Below are positions 17,023 through 24,849 of a DNA stretch of 64,000 nt, in pieces. The position numbers were made by a program, and so were the translations under genes. This DNA comes from Bifidobacterium breve (GTDB lineage Bacteria; Actinomycetota; Thermoleophilia; Solirubrobacterales; Solirubrobacteraceae): contig CAMCUD010000005.1 of the NCBI GenBank assembly GCA_945878865.1, forward strand, positions 62,001-126,000, given 5' to 3'. Every line of letters starts with the position of its first letter. Position 1 is the stretch's first letter. The notes under the pieces were generated by a model. The model made no database searches. It saw nothing but the letters and a program-made list of their open reading frames with translations, and was not told where the DNA came from.

Positions 17023-18615
17023 CTACTCCCCCGCCCTGGTCTGCTGCTGCTGCTGCGCCTGGCCGGTCCACGACGCGTAGCGGAGCCCCGGCAGCGACTG
17101 TGGGACGTTGACGACCTCGTCCGGGCTGGCCTGATCGCCGTCGGTGCCCGCGCCATCGTCGAGGACCCACGTGTCCTTGCTGCCGCCCCCGCGCGAGGAG
17201 TTGACGATCATCGAGCCCTCGTTCATCGCCACGCGCGTCAGCCCGCCCGGGACGATCTTGATCTTCTCGCCGAACACCGCGAACGGGCGCAGGTCGACGT
17301 GCCGCGGTGCGAGGGTCCCGTCGAGCCCCGCGGTGGGGACGGTCGAGAGCTTGACGACCTCCTGGGCGATCCACTTCTCCGGCTGGCGCAGGATCACGTC
17401 GCGCAGTCCTTCGAGCTCGTCGGCCGGCGTGGACGGCCCGATGAAGACACCCTTGCCGCCGGACTCCCCCGTCGGCTTGAACACGAGCTGGTCCATCCGC
17501 TCGAGCGCGTACCGGCACTGCTCGGGGTCGCCGAGCAGGAACGTCTTGACGTTCTGCAGAATCGGCTCCTCGCCGAGGTAGAAGCGGATCATCTCCGGGA
17601 CGTAGTGGTAGATCGCCTTGTCGTCGGCCACGCCGGTGCCGACCGCGTTGGCGAGCGCCACCGACCCGGAGCGGTAGGCGCGCATGAGCCCGGGGACGCC
17701 GAGCAGCGAGTCGGGCCGGAACTCGAGCGGATCGATGAAGTCGTCGTCGAGGCGGCGGTAGACCGCGTGCACGCGCTTCAGGCCGCTTGTCGTGCGCATG
17801 TACAGGACGTCGTCGCGCACGACGAGGTCGGAGGCCTCGACGAGCTCGACGCCCATCTGGCGCGCGAGGAACGAGTGCTCGAAGTACGCGCTGTTCATCG
17901 AGCCGGGTGTCCACACGACGACCGTCGCCTCGCCCTCGGCGGCGGGCGCCACCGCGCGCAGCGCGGCGAGCAGGAGCTGCGGGTAGTGGTCGACGCGGCG
18001 CACCCGGTAGCGGTTGAACAGCTGCGGGACGAGCCGCGTCATCGCGGTGCGGTTCTCCAGCACGTAGCTGATGCCCGACGGCGTGCGGACGTTGTCCTCG
18101 AGCACCCGCCACGAGCCGTCCGCGTCGCGCACGAGGTCGCAGCCGGCGACGTGGCAGTACACCCCGCCCGGCGGGCGGATGCCGTGCATCTGCCGGGCGA
18201 AGTTCGGGCGGCTGACGATCAGCTGCCACGGGACGATGCCCTCGTGGACGATCTCGCGCGCGTGGTAGACGTCGTCGACGAAGTGGTTGAGCGCGCGGAT
18301 GCGCTGCGCCAGGCCGCGCTTGATGTGGTCCCACTCGTGCGAGGGCAGGATGCGGGGGACGAGGTCGAGCGGGAACGGCCGGTCCTTGACCGGGCCGTCC
18401 TCACCCGTGGCGTCGAACGTGATCCCCTGCTGGACGAAGATGGCGTCCCGCCGACGACCGGCGCCCGCGAGTTCGGCGGGGCCGAGCTTGGTGAGCTCGG
18501 CGACCAGCGCCTCCGCGTATTCGCGCGGGACGCCGCCCGGGGCGAAGACCTCGTCGAAGACCCCCGGCTGCGGGCGGTACACGTGCGGCTCGCGGAGGAT
18601 CATCGGCTCGTTCAC
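17023..18615 (-). CDS. Circularly permuted ATP-grasp type 2 protein
   Basis: 530 residues. Features include LVSRPNFARQMHGIRPPGG, WRVLEDNVRTPSGISYV, VGTGVADDKAIYHYVPEMI and FKPTGESGGKGVFIGP, the DUF404/DUF407 ATP-grasp signature with a glycine-rich ATP loop. Family members are thought to ligate amines to carboxylates at ATP cost. The C-terminus ends in five glutamines coded by repeated CAG (17041-17055), a possible slippage site. It is the first gene of the three-gene operon; the start could also be the Met at residue 5. Confidence 0.92.
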   Translation of the reverse strand: MNEPMILREPHVYRPQPGVFDEVFAPGGVPREYAEALVAELTKLGPAELAGAGRRRDAIFVQQGITFDATGEDGPVKDRPFPLDLVPRILPSHEWDHIKRGLAQRIRALNHFVDDVYHAREIVHEGIVPWQLIVSRPNFARQMHGIRPPGGVYCHVAGCDLVRDADGSWRVLEDNVRTPSGISYVLENRTAMTRLVPQLFNRYRVRRVDHYPQLLLAALRAVAPAAEGEATVVVWTPGSMNSAYFEHSFLARQMGVELVEASDLVVRDDVLYMRTTSGLKRVHAVYRRLDDDFIDPLEFRPDSLLGVPGLMRAYRSGSVALANAVGTGVADDKAIYHYVPEMIRFYLGEEPILQNVKTFLLGDPEQCRYALERMDQLVFKPTGESGGKGVFIGPSTPADELEGLRDVILRQPEKWIAQEVVKLSTVPTAGLDGTLAPRHVDLRPFAVFGEKIKIVPGGLTRVAMNEGSMIVNSSRGGGSKDTWVLDDGAGTDGDQASPDEVVNVPQSLPGLRYASWTGQAQQQQQTRAGE

Positions 18616-18705
18616 GGTGCCCGATTCTCCCGTGCGCCGAACGTGGACGCCACCGCCAGTTGGTCGAGACTCGACGCCTCGGGCTTGTCCATCGGGAGGG
18701 GAGGC

Positions 18706-19383
18706 TCAGTCCGGGGCGATGACCCCGATGAGGTACGACATCCGCGCGCAGACCGGCGCGAGCTCCTCGGGGATCGCCGCGATGCGGTCCTGCTGGACGT
18801 ACTGCAGGACGAGCTCGTGCTCGCCGGCGATGATCGCGAGCGCCAGCTCGGGCGTGATCGGGCGTGACGGGATGTCGGGATGGCGCCGGCGCCCCTCCTC
18901 GTGGATCTGGATCAGCACGTCGGCGAGCCGTGTCAGCCCGCGGGTGCGCGCCTCGAGGGCCCGCGGCCCGAGCGACGTCATCTCCGCGATGCCGGCCCGC
19001 GCCAGTGCGGGCGACACGACGAGCCCGTAGAGGTACGTGCGCGACGCGATGACGAACTCGTCGTACCAGACCTCCTGGGGCACGACGCTGTTCTCGAACA
19101 GCCACACGAGGCGGTCGATGATGATCTCGTAGAGCTCCAGGAAGCAGTCGTCGCGATCGCTGAAGTGCTCATAGAACGTCCGGCGTGATGCACGGGCGTG
19201 CCGGACGACGTCGGCCACGGTCGATGCCGCGAGCCCGCGCTCCTGCACGGCGGCCGCCATCCCCATGAGCAGGCGCTCGCGCGGGGTCTTCGGTTCCTCG
19301 GTGGTGAGGAGTTGCCAGAGCGCTGTCGCCTCCTCGGGCGAGATCGCCGCAGGAGGCTGGCGCTCCTCCCGTGCGCTGGCCAT
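18706..19383 (-). CDS. TetR/AcrR family transcriptional regulator
   Basis: 225 residues from ATG 19383, preferred to an upstream ATG at 19425 that adds a basic, unlikely N-terminus. The DNA-binding domain (about 30-85) shows LAASTVADVVRHARASRRTFYEHF. The effector domain is helical and carries LVVSPALARAGIAEM. It lies upstream of, and parallel with, the ATP-grasp operon (90-base gap), so it may regulate it. Two 16-bp dyads at 19440-19480 precede the gene and are likely operators. Confidence 0.88.
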   Translation of the reverse strand: MASAREERQPPAAISPEEATALWQLLTTEEPKTPRERLLMGMAAAVQERGLAASTVADVVRHARASRRTFYEHFSDRDDCFLELYEIIIDRLVWLFENSVVPQEVWYDEFVIASRTYLYGLVVSPALARAGIAEMTSLGPRALEARTRGLTRLADVLIQIHEEGRRRHPDIPSRPITPELALAIIAGEHELVLQYVQQDRIAAIPEELAPVCARMSYLIGVIAPD

Positions 19384-19418
19384 GGGCTGGAAGGTAGCGC
19401 GTGGTCTAGTGAGACGCC

Positions 19419-19447
19419 TTGACACAGTGTTCAGACGCGGGTACGTT
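19419..19447 (+). promoter_or_regulatory. Strong sigma70-like promoter pointing into a gene-free strand
   Basis: TTGACA (19419-19424), a 17-base spacer, and TACGTT (19442-19447) on the plus strand. No convincing plus-strand gene starts downstream before the antisense of the TetR gene at 19577. It may make a short RNA or antisense transcript, or be coincidental. Confidence 0.4.
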
Positions 19448-19480
19448 CCCGTACCGTCGACGTGGGTACAACCCCGTACC
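19440..19480. promoter_or_regulatory. Two tandem 16-bp dyad operators
   Basis: GGTACG-TTCC-CGTACC (19440-19455) and GGTACA-ACCC-CGTACC (19465-19480) are near-identical dyads whose centres are 25 bp apart. The first overlaps the plus-strand -10. They are good candidates for binding by one of the adjacent TetR proteins, more likely the one encoded at 18706-19383. Confidence 0.55.
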
Positions 19481-19494
19481 TCGATGACATGGAC

Positions 19495-19519
19495 CTGTGC
19501 GCCAGGCTCGGGCGCACAG
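19495..19519. other. Hairpin in the inter-TetR gap
   Basis: A 9-bp perfect stem (CTGTGCGCC/GGCGCACAG) with a 7-base loop lies downstream of the plus-strand promoter at 19419. It could end or fold a short transcript from it; there is no U-run. Confidence 0.35.
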
Positions 19520-19534
19520 CAAGGACAGGGCGCT

Positions 19535-19568
19535 GGCCGGCGGCTTCCCCCTCATGAATCCGCCGGCC
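19535..19568 (-). terminator. Hairpin after TetR gene at 19577
   Basis: Arms GGCCGGCGG (19535-19543) and CCGCCGGCC (19560-19568) lie 8 bases beyond the TetR stop on the minus strand. No U-run follows. Confidence 0.45.
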
Positions 19569-19576
19569 GCCCGTCC

Positions 19577-20182
19577 CTACCGGCGGTCCAGGACCATCGA
19601 GCGCAGCAGGTCCTCGATGGTCGGCGCCAGCGCCACGAGCTCATCGGCCCGGCCGGCGTCGAATGCGCGCAGGACGAGTTCGTTGATCGCGCCCACCAGC
19701 GCGGCCGCGCTCTCCAGCGAGAGGCTGCGGATACCGGCGTCGGGCTGCTCGCGACGCGCGTGCTCGAAGTACAGCCGCATCGCGTCGGCGTAGCGCTCGT
19801 GCTCGCGCCGGCGCGCCACGAGGCACGCGTCCCCGCCGCCGATGATGTCGCTGAGGATCGCCCGGGAGACCGCAGGCGAGGCCGAGAGCGTCTCGAGGTA
19901 CACCTCGGTGAGGGTGCGGATCTGGTCGCGCATCGGCGAGGAGGGATCGACCCGGGCGGCCTGGGCGGTGTACAGCCCGTCGCAGACGCGCGCGTAGAGC
20001 TCGAGGAAGCACTCTTCCTTGTCGGCGAAGTGCTCGTAGAACGTGCGCTTCGACGTCCGCGCGTGCCGGACGATGTCGTTCATCGTCACGTCCACGTAGC
20101 GGCGCTCGGCCAGCGCGGCGGCCAGCCCCCGCACCAGACGTTCCCGCGTGGTGACGGACGGAGGGGCGGGCGTGGCGGACAT
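19577..20182 (-). CDS. TetR/AcrR family regulator, divergent from MFS exporter
   Basis: 201 residues. The HTH (about 12-60) reads YVDVTMNDIVRHARTSKRTFYEHFADKEEC. The effector domain contains a Gly-rich IGGGDACLVARRREH turn. It is divergent from the MFS transporter at 20242, with only 59 bases between the starts, the classic repressor/efflux pump arrangement, so it probably represses the transporter until a transported ligand binds. Confidence 0.9.
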   Translation of the reverse strand: MSATPAPPSVTTRERLVRGLAAALAERRYVDVTMNDIVRHARTSKRTFYEHFADKEECFLELYARVCDGLYTAQAARVDPSSPMRDQIRTLTEVYLETLSASPAVSRAILSDIIGGGDACLVARRREHERYADAMRLYFEHARREQPDAGIRSLSLESAAALVGAINELVLRAFDAGRADELVALAPTIEDLLRSMVLDRR

Positions 20183-20241
20183 GAACGGAACCGTACACGC
20201 CGGTCCGCCCGTCTTCGTGCCCGTACTAGCCTCTCGCAGCG

Positions 20242-21459
20242 ATGGAGGCCGGCGCCCGCAGCGGACGCATCGCCACCGCGCTGCGCGACGGCCCGATCCC
20301 GGGCGCCGCGTTCGGGGTGTGGTTCGCCACCCTGCTCGGCTTCCTGGCGATCGGGGCAGTGCTCCCGGTCCTGCCGCGATACGTCAAGGGCCCGATCGGC
20401 GGCAGCGATCTCGCCGTCGGCGTCGTCATCGGGGCGTTCGCGATCTCCGCGGTCGTCGGGCGGCCGATTGCCGGCCGCCTCGCCGACCTGCACGGCCGCA
20501 AGCCCGTGGTCCTCGCCGGCCTGCTGCTGATGTCCGTCTCGTCCGCGCTGCTGCTGGTTCCCGGCGGGGTGCCGTGGCTCGTCTTCTGCCGGCTCGTGGT
20601 CGGCGTCGGCGACGGCTGGCTCTTCACCGCCGCGGTGACCTGGGTCATCGACCTCGCGCCCGCCGACCGCCGCGGCCAGACGATCGGGCTGTTCGGCATC
20701 GCCGTCTGGGGCGGCCTGTCGGGCGGCAGCGTGCTCGGGCAGGCGGTCTTCGACGCCGCCTCCTACGAGGCCGTCTGGCTCATGGCGGCCGGCCTGCCGC
20801 TGGCCGGCGCCGCGATGGCCGCGACGCTGCGCGACCCGCACGTGCCGGTGCCCGCCGCGAGCCGCCCCAAGTTCGCGCTGCCACGCGAGGCGGTCGCGCC
20901 GGGTGCCGCGCTCGCGCTGGCCAACATCGGCTTCGGGACGATGTCGGGCTTCGTCGTCCTGCACCTCGACGCGCGGGGAATCACGCACGCCGCGACGGCG
21001 TTCACCGCCTTCGCGCTGGCCGTGGTCGTCTCGCGCCTGTTCGCCGGGCGGGCGCCCGACCGCTTCGGCGCGGGCCCGACGGCGGCCGCGGCGTTCGCGG
21101 GCGAGGCGGTCGGGATGGCGATGCTCGCCGCGGCGCAGAGCTTCGCGGTCGCGCTGGCCGGCGCGCTCGTCATGGGCGTGGGCTTCGCGATGCTCTTCCC
21201 CGCGCTAGCGCTCGCGGTCGTCAGCCGGGTGGATGAGCGCGAGCGCGGGATGGCGCTGGGCGCGTTCACGGCGTTCTTCGACATCGGCGTCGGGCTCGGC
21301 GGCCCGCTCGCCGGGGCGGTCGCGGCCGTCTCCGGCTACCCCGAGGCGTTCTGGATGGGCGCGGCGTGCGCAGCGGCGGGCGGCGTCATCGCCGTCCGGA
21401 TCGCCCGCGGCGTCGAGCCGCCCGGGCCGGGCGCCGCGCCTGAACCGACACCCGGCTGA
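20242..21459 (+). CDS. Major facilitator superfamily exporter
   Basis: 405 residues with about 12 membrane helices. The loop 2-3 motif GRPIAGRLADLHGRKPVV is the MFS motif A (GxLaDrxGrkxxl). Helix 5 has GLSGGSVLGQA, close to the antiporter motif C. Drug:proton antiport across the inner membrane is likely; the substrate is unknown. The TetR gene at 19577 is divergent and the HxlR gene follows 32 bases later. Confidence 0.9.
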   Translation: MEAGARSGRIATALRDGPIPGAAFGVWFATLLGFLAIGAVLPVLPRYVKGPIGGSDLAVGVVIGAFAISAVVGRPIAGRLADLHGRKPVVLAGLLLMSVSSALLLVPGGVPWLVFCRLVVGVGDGWLFTAAVTWVIDLAPADRRGQTIGLFGIAVWGGLSGGSVLGQAVFDAASYEAVWLMAAGLPLAGAAMAATLRDPHVPVPAASRPKFALPREAVAPGAALALANIGFGTMSGFVVLHLDARGITHAATAFTAFALAVVVSRLFAGRAPDRFGAGPTAAAAFAGEAVGMAMLAAAQSFAVALAGALVMGVGFAMLFPALALAVVSRVDERERGMALGAFTAFFDIGVGLGGPLAGAVAAVSGYPEAFWMGAACAAAGGVIAVRIARGVEPPGPGAAPEPTPG

Positions 21460-21463
21460 CCCG

Positions 21464-21480
21464 CGTTGCGTGACGCAACG
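21464..21480. promoter_or_regulatory. CGTTGCG-TGA-CGCAACG dyad before hxlR-type gene
   Basis: A perfect 7-bp dyad with a 3-base centre ends 11 bases before the HxlR-type start codon. The position fits autoregulation by the encoded regulator. Confidence 0.5.
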
Positions 21481-21491
21481 GGGCGGGTAGC

Positions 21492-21977
21492 ATGGAGGTG
21501 ATGCTGCCGAACACCTACGAGGGGCAGAACTGCTCGATCGCCCGGGCGCTGGAGCTCGTCGGCGAGCGGTGGACGCTGCTCATCCTCCGCGAGAGCTTCC
21601 TCGGCGTCCGGCGCTTCGACCGCTTCCAGGCGCGGCTCGGCATCGCGCGCAACATCCTGCGCGACCGGCTCGGGCGCCTCGTCGAGGAGGGCGTCCTCGA
21701 GCGGCGGCAGTACCAGGAGCGGCCGGTCCGCTACGAGTACCGGCTGACCCAGAAGGGCCGCGACCTGTGGCCGATCATCATGGCCCTTGCGCAGTACGGC
21801 GATCGGTACTACGCGCCGGACGGCCCGCCGAAGATCTTCCGCCACCGCGACTGCGGCGGCGAGCTCGACGATCGCCGCCGCTGCACGCGCTGCGGCGCCG
21901 ATGTCGGCCTGCGCGAGACCGAGGGCGTGCCCGGCCCAGGCGTGACGGCCGAGACGCCGCTCGCCGTCAGCTCGTAG
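21492..21977 (+). CDS. HxlR family winged-helix regulator with Cys-rich tail
   Basis: 161 residues. CSIARALELVGERWTLLILRESFLGVRRF is the conserved HxlR start, where the N-terminal Cys13 can sense redox or electrophiles in some relatives. The winged helix runs to about residue 105. The tail has HRDC...CTRC, an HxxC/CxxC set that could bind zinc. The last 11 bases overlap the convergent MarR gene. Targets are not evident; the adjacent dyad suggests self-control. Confidence 0.9.
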   Translation: MEVMLPNTYEGQNCSIARALELVGERWTLLILRESFLGVRRFDRFQARLGIARNILRDRLGRLVEEGVLERRQYQERPVRYEYRLTQKGRDLWPIIMALAQYGDRYYAPDGPPKIFRHRDCGGELDDRRRCTRCGADVGLRETEGVPGPGVTAETPLAVSS

Positions 21978-22479
21978 CCGCCGCGGCTTCGGGCACGCCG
22001 GCCTCCGCGGCCATCTCGAGCCAGTTGCACTGCTCGCCGGTCGCGCACAGCAGCTTCGCCGAGATCCGGGCCAGCGCGTCGAGGTCGGCCTGGTCGAGGT
22101 GGCGGCCGAACTCCTCCTCGACGAGCTCGAGCAGGGCGGGCGAGGCGTCGACCTCGGCCTTGCGGCCCTTCGTGGTCAGGCGCGCGTAGGTCGCCCGGCG
22201 ATCCTCAGGCGGGGTGATCCGCTCGACGAGGCCGGCCTCCTCCATGCGCGCGACGAGGCGGGTCGCGCCGCCGCGGGAGACGAGCAGCTCGTCGGCAAGC
22301 TCGTTCATGCGCTTGCCCTCGGGCTCACCTCCCGAGAGGCAGGCGAGCACCTCGTACCAGCTCATCGGCAGGCCCGTGCGGGCCTCGAGCTGGGGGGCGA
22401 GGCGGTCGATCGTCCGCGCCTCGACCTGGAGCAGGCCGTAGAACGCGAGGAAGGCCGGGGTCTTCAGGTGGTCACCCAT
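21967..22479 (-). CDS. MarR family transcriptional regulator
   Basis: 170 residues from ATG 22479. The winged helix (about 30-125) includes MNELADELLVSRGGATRLVARM and the wing ITPPEDRRATYARLTTKGR with its conserved Asp-Arg-Arg. The dimer helices flank it. It is divergent from the MMPL exporter at 22607, so it probably represses that gene and itself. A promoter with a -10 ending 8 bases before the ATG suggests a nearly leaderless mRNA. Confidence 0.9.
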   Translation of the reverse strand: MGDHLKTPAFLAFYGLLQVEARTIDRLAPQLEARTGLPMSWYEVLACLSGGEPEGKRMNELADELLVSRGGATRLVARMEEAGLVERITPPEDRRATYARLTTKGRKAEVDASPALLELVEEEFGRHLDQADLDALARISAKLLCATGEQCNWLEMAAEAGVPEAAAATS

Positions 22480-22487
22480 CGCGATGG

Positions 22488-22515
22488 ATTGTAGACGAAA
22501 CGGTTGACATTGCAA
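22488..22515 (-). promoter_or_regulatory. Promoter of the MarR gene
   Basis: On the minus strand TTGCAA (22515-22510), 16 bases, then TACAAT (22493-22488). The predicted start of transcription is within a few bases of the ATG at 22479. GGATTG (22486-22491) and CAATCC (22513-22518) form a wide dyad around the promoter. Confidence 0.5.
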
Positions 22516-22550
22516 TCCTCCTGTGGTTGCCTTTCCGCCGCAACAGTTGA

Positions 22551-22569
22551 CGCGGTAATCGTTACCGCG
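22551..22569. promoter_or_regulatory. CGCGGTAA-TCG-TTACCGCG operator before MMPL gene
   Basis: A perfect 8-bp dyad with a 3-base centre, 37 bases upstream of the MMPL start and overlapping the tail of a TTGACG -35-like box. It is a likely repressor site, presumably for the divergent MarR protein. Confidence 0.55.
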
Positions 22570-22606
22570 GAAAACCTCTCCTCCCCAGGAAGGCCGACCA
22601 CCCGCC

Positions 22607-24736
22607 ATGACCTCCTCACCTCCCACCTCCTTGCTCGGCCGGATGTCGGCCGCGATCGTGCGCCGCCGCGCCGTCGCCGTCGGCGTCTGGGTGGCCGCCC
22701 TCGTGGCCGTCATCGCGTTCGCCCCGAAGCTCGCCGGTGAATGGAGCGCGAACTACGCGACCCCGGGCTCGGACTCGCATGCCGCCGAAGAGCTGCTCGA
22801 CGCGCGCTTCCCCGAACGCTCCGTCAACACCCTCGACGTCGTCTGGCGCACCGCGCCGGGTGTCTCGGCATCCACCGCCGACGCCCGCGTGGACCGCGTG
22901 CTCGCCGCGGTCCAGCGTCTCGACCGCGTCGGCGACGGCGTCACCGCCGCCGAGGCCCAGCGTTCCGCCGACGGACGGACCTCCGTCGTGCGGATCCCGC
23001 TCGAGGACCGCCCGGCGAACGTCGCCGAAGCCAGCGGCGACCGGCTCGTCGAGCTCGCCAAGGCCGGCGCCGGCCCGGGCGTGACCCTCGCGATGGGCGG
23101 CGCGGTCATGGAGGACAGCGAGCAGGGCGCGATCTCCTCGGAGGGGATCGGCCTCATGCTCGCGCTGGTCATCCTGCTCGTGACGTTCGGCTCCGTCGTC
23201 GCGGCGGGGCTGCCCATGCTCACCGCGCTCTTCGGCCTGGGCATCGCCAGCGGCCTCATCACCGTCCTCGCGGCGGTCGTCGACACGCCCGACTGGGCCG
23301 AGCAGGTCGCCGCGATGGTCGGGATCGGCGTGGGCATCGACTACGCCCTGCTGATCGTCACCCGCTACCGCGCCTCCCTGCAGGCGGGTCGCGCCCCCGG
23401 GGACGCCGTCGTCGAGTCGATCTCCACCGCGGGCCGCTCCGTGCTCATCGCCGGAACCACCGTCGTCGTGTCGATGCTCGGCCTGTTCCTCATGGGCCTG
23501 CCGTACCTCTACGGCGTCGCGCTGGCCACGAGCCTGGCCGTCCTCGTCGTCATGCTCGCGTCGATCACGCTCCTGCCCGCCCTGCTCGCGCTCGCCGGCA
23601 CGCGGATCGAGCGGTTGCGGATCCCCGGCGTGCGCCGCGGCGGGGGCGACGGCGCCGTCGCCGCGCGGTTCAGCCGGATGGTGCAGGCCCGGCCGTGGGC
23701 CGCGGCGCTCGCCGGCGTGCTGCTCGTCGGCGCGCTCGCCCTGCCGGTCACCGGGTTGCGGCTCGGCTTCCCCGACGCGGGCAACGACGCATCCGGCCGC
23801 CAGACCCGCACCGCGTACGACATGCTCGCCCAGGGCTTCGGGCCCGGCGCGAACGGCCCGCTCATGGTCGTCGCCGACCTCGAGGGTGCCGAGCCCGGCG
23901 CGGCCGCGCGCCTGCGGGCCGCGCTGGCGCAGGCCGACGGCGTCGCCGGCGTCGCCACCCCGGTGCTGAACCGCGCCAGGGACACGGCGCTCATCACCGT
24001 GCAGCCCGCGGCCTCACCGCAGTCGGCCGCGACGGAGGACCTCGTCACCGCGCTGCGCGACGGGCCGGTCCGCGCGTCGGGCATGACCGCGCACGTCGGC
24101 GGGTTCACCGCCAGCACGGTCGACCAGTCCGAGGTGACGGCCCAGCGCCTGCCGCTCTTCATCGGCGGCGTCGTCGGGCTCTCCTCGCTGCTGCTGCTCC
24201 TGGCGTTCCGGTCGGTCGTCGTCCCGATCAAGGCCGCGGCAATGAACCTGCTGAGCGTCGGCGCCGCGTACGGCGTGGTCTCGCTCGTGGCCGACGGCGG
24301 CGCGCTCGGGCAGCTTGTGGGCATCGACACCGCCACGCCCGTCCCGCCGTTCATCCCCGTGATGATGTTCGCGATCCTCTTCGGCCTCTCGATGGACTAC
24401 GAGGTGTTCCTCCTGTCGAGGATCCGCGAGGCGTTCCTGCGTGACGGCGACGCGCGCGGCGCCATCACCGAGGGGATGGCGAGCACCGCCCGGGTGATCA
24501 CCGCCGCGGCGGCGATCATGGTCGCGGTGTTCGGGGCGTTTGTCCTGAGCGACGAGGTGTTCCTCAAGCTCATCGGGGTGGGCATGGCGACGGCGATCCT
24601 CGTCGACGCGACGATCATCCGGATGCTGCTCGTCCCGGCGGTCATGCAGCTGCTCGGCCGCTGGACGTGGTGGATGCCCGCGTGGCTGGATCGCGTGGTG
24701 CCCAACGCCGAGCTCGAGCCTGCGCCGGCACGCTGA
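22607..24736 (+). CDS. MMPL family RND-type membrane transporter
   Basis: 709 residues, full MMPL length, with two halves each carrying one helix, a large extracytoplasmic loop and a five-helix block. Typical motifs are GIGVGIDYALLIVTRYR in the first half and FGLSMDYEVFLLSRIREAF in the second; the paired Asp-Tyr residues belong to the proton relay. Relatives export lipids or drugs in actinobacteria. The upstream dyad and divergent MarR gene suggest inducible efflux. A strong hairpin follows it at 24752-24830. Confidence 0.93.
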   Translation: MTSSPPTSLLGRMSAAIVRRRAVAVGVWVAALVAVIAFAPKLAGEWSANYATPGSDSHAAEELLDARFPERSVNTLDVVWRTAPGVSASTADARVDRVLAAVQRLDRVGDGVTAAEAQRSADGRTSVVRIPLEDRPANVAEASGDRLVELAKAGAGPGVTLAMGGAVMEDSEQGAISSEGIGLMLALVILLVTFGSVVAAGLPMLTALFGLGIASGLITVLAAVVDTPDWAEQVAAMVGIGVGIDYALLIVTRYRASLQAGRAPGDAVVESISTAGRSVLIAGTTVVVSMLGLFLMGLPYLYGVALATSLAVLVVMLASITLLPALLALAGTRIERLRIPGVRRGGGDGAVAARFSRMVQARPWAAALAGVLLVGALALPVTGLRLGFPDAGNDASGRQTRTAYDMLAQGFGPGANGPLMVVADLEGAEPGAAARLRAALAQADGVAGVATPVLNRARDTALITVQPAASPQSAATEDLVTALRDGPVRASGMTAHVGGFTASTVDQSEVTAQRLPLFIGGVVGLSSLLLLLAFRSVVVPIKAAAMNLLSVGAAYGVVSLVADGGALGQLVGIDTATPVPPFIPVMMFAILFGLSMDYEVFLLSRIREAFLRDGDARGAITEGMASTARVITAAAAIMVAVFGAFVLSDEVFLKLIGVGMATAILVDATIIRMLLVPAVMQLLGRWTWWMPAWLDRVVPNAELEPAPAR

Positions 24737-24751
24737 CTGAAGGCTCCGTAG

Positions 24752-24830
24752 CCCGCCGCGCGGACGTGCGGCGGGTTGCGGTTGCCCGCCGTCGGGGCCG
24801 GTCGCCAGGATGCTGGCGACCGCCCCCGAC
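24752..24830 (+). terminator. Double hairpin between MMPL and DUF4389 genes
   Basis: First stem CCCGCCGC/GCGGCGGG (24752-24759, 24768-24775). Second stem pairs 24791-24808 with 24813-24830: 17 bp with a single C-C mismatch and a GATG loop, one of the most stable folds in the window. It ends 19 bases before the next start. Termination after the MMPL gene is most likely; attenuation of the next gene is possible. Confidence 0.6.
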
Positions 24831-24849
24831 CTCCGTCTGGAGGAAGCGC

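Noticed and set aside
17041-17055. Repeated CTG as a microsatellite of interest
   Set aside because: Five glutamine codons at a protein end are unremarkable without strain comparison.
16117-18867. Very long plus-strand reading frame antisense to the ATP-grasp/alpha-E genes
   Set aside because: High GC gives long antisense frames; the translation is Arg/Ala/Val-rich without any domain, while the minus-strand proteins are clear.
19497-19793. Small plus-strand frame downstream of the 19419 promoter
   Set aside because: It is mostly antisense to the TetR gene, Ser/Arg-rich and without a ribosome site.
22504-22532. TTGACA as -35 of the MMPL gene
   Set aside because: At 17 bases downstream it reads TTGCCT, a poor -10; the start remains unassigned.
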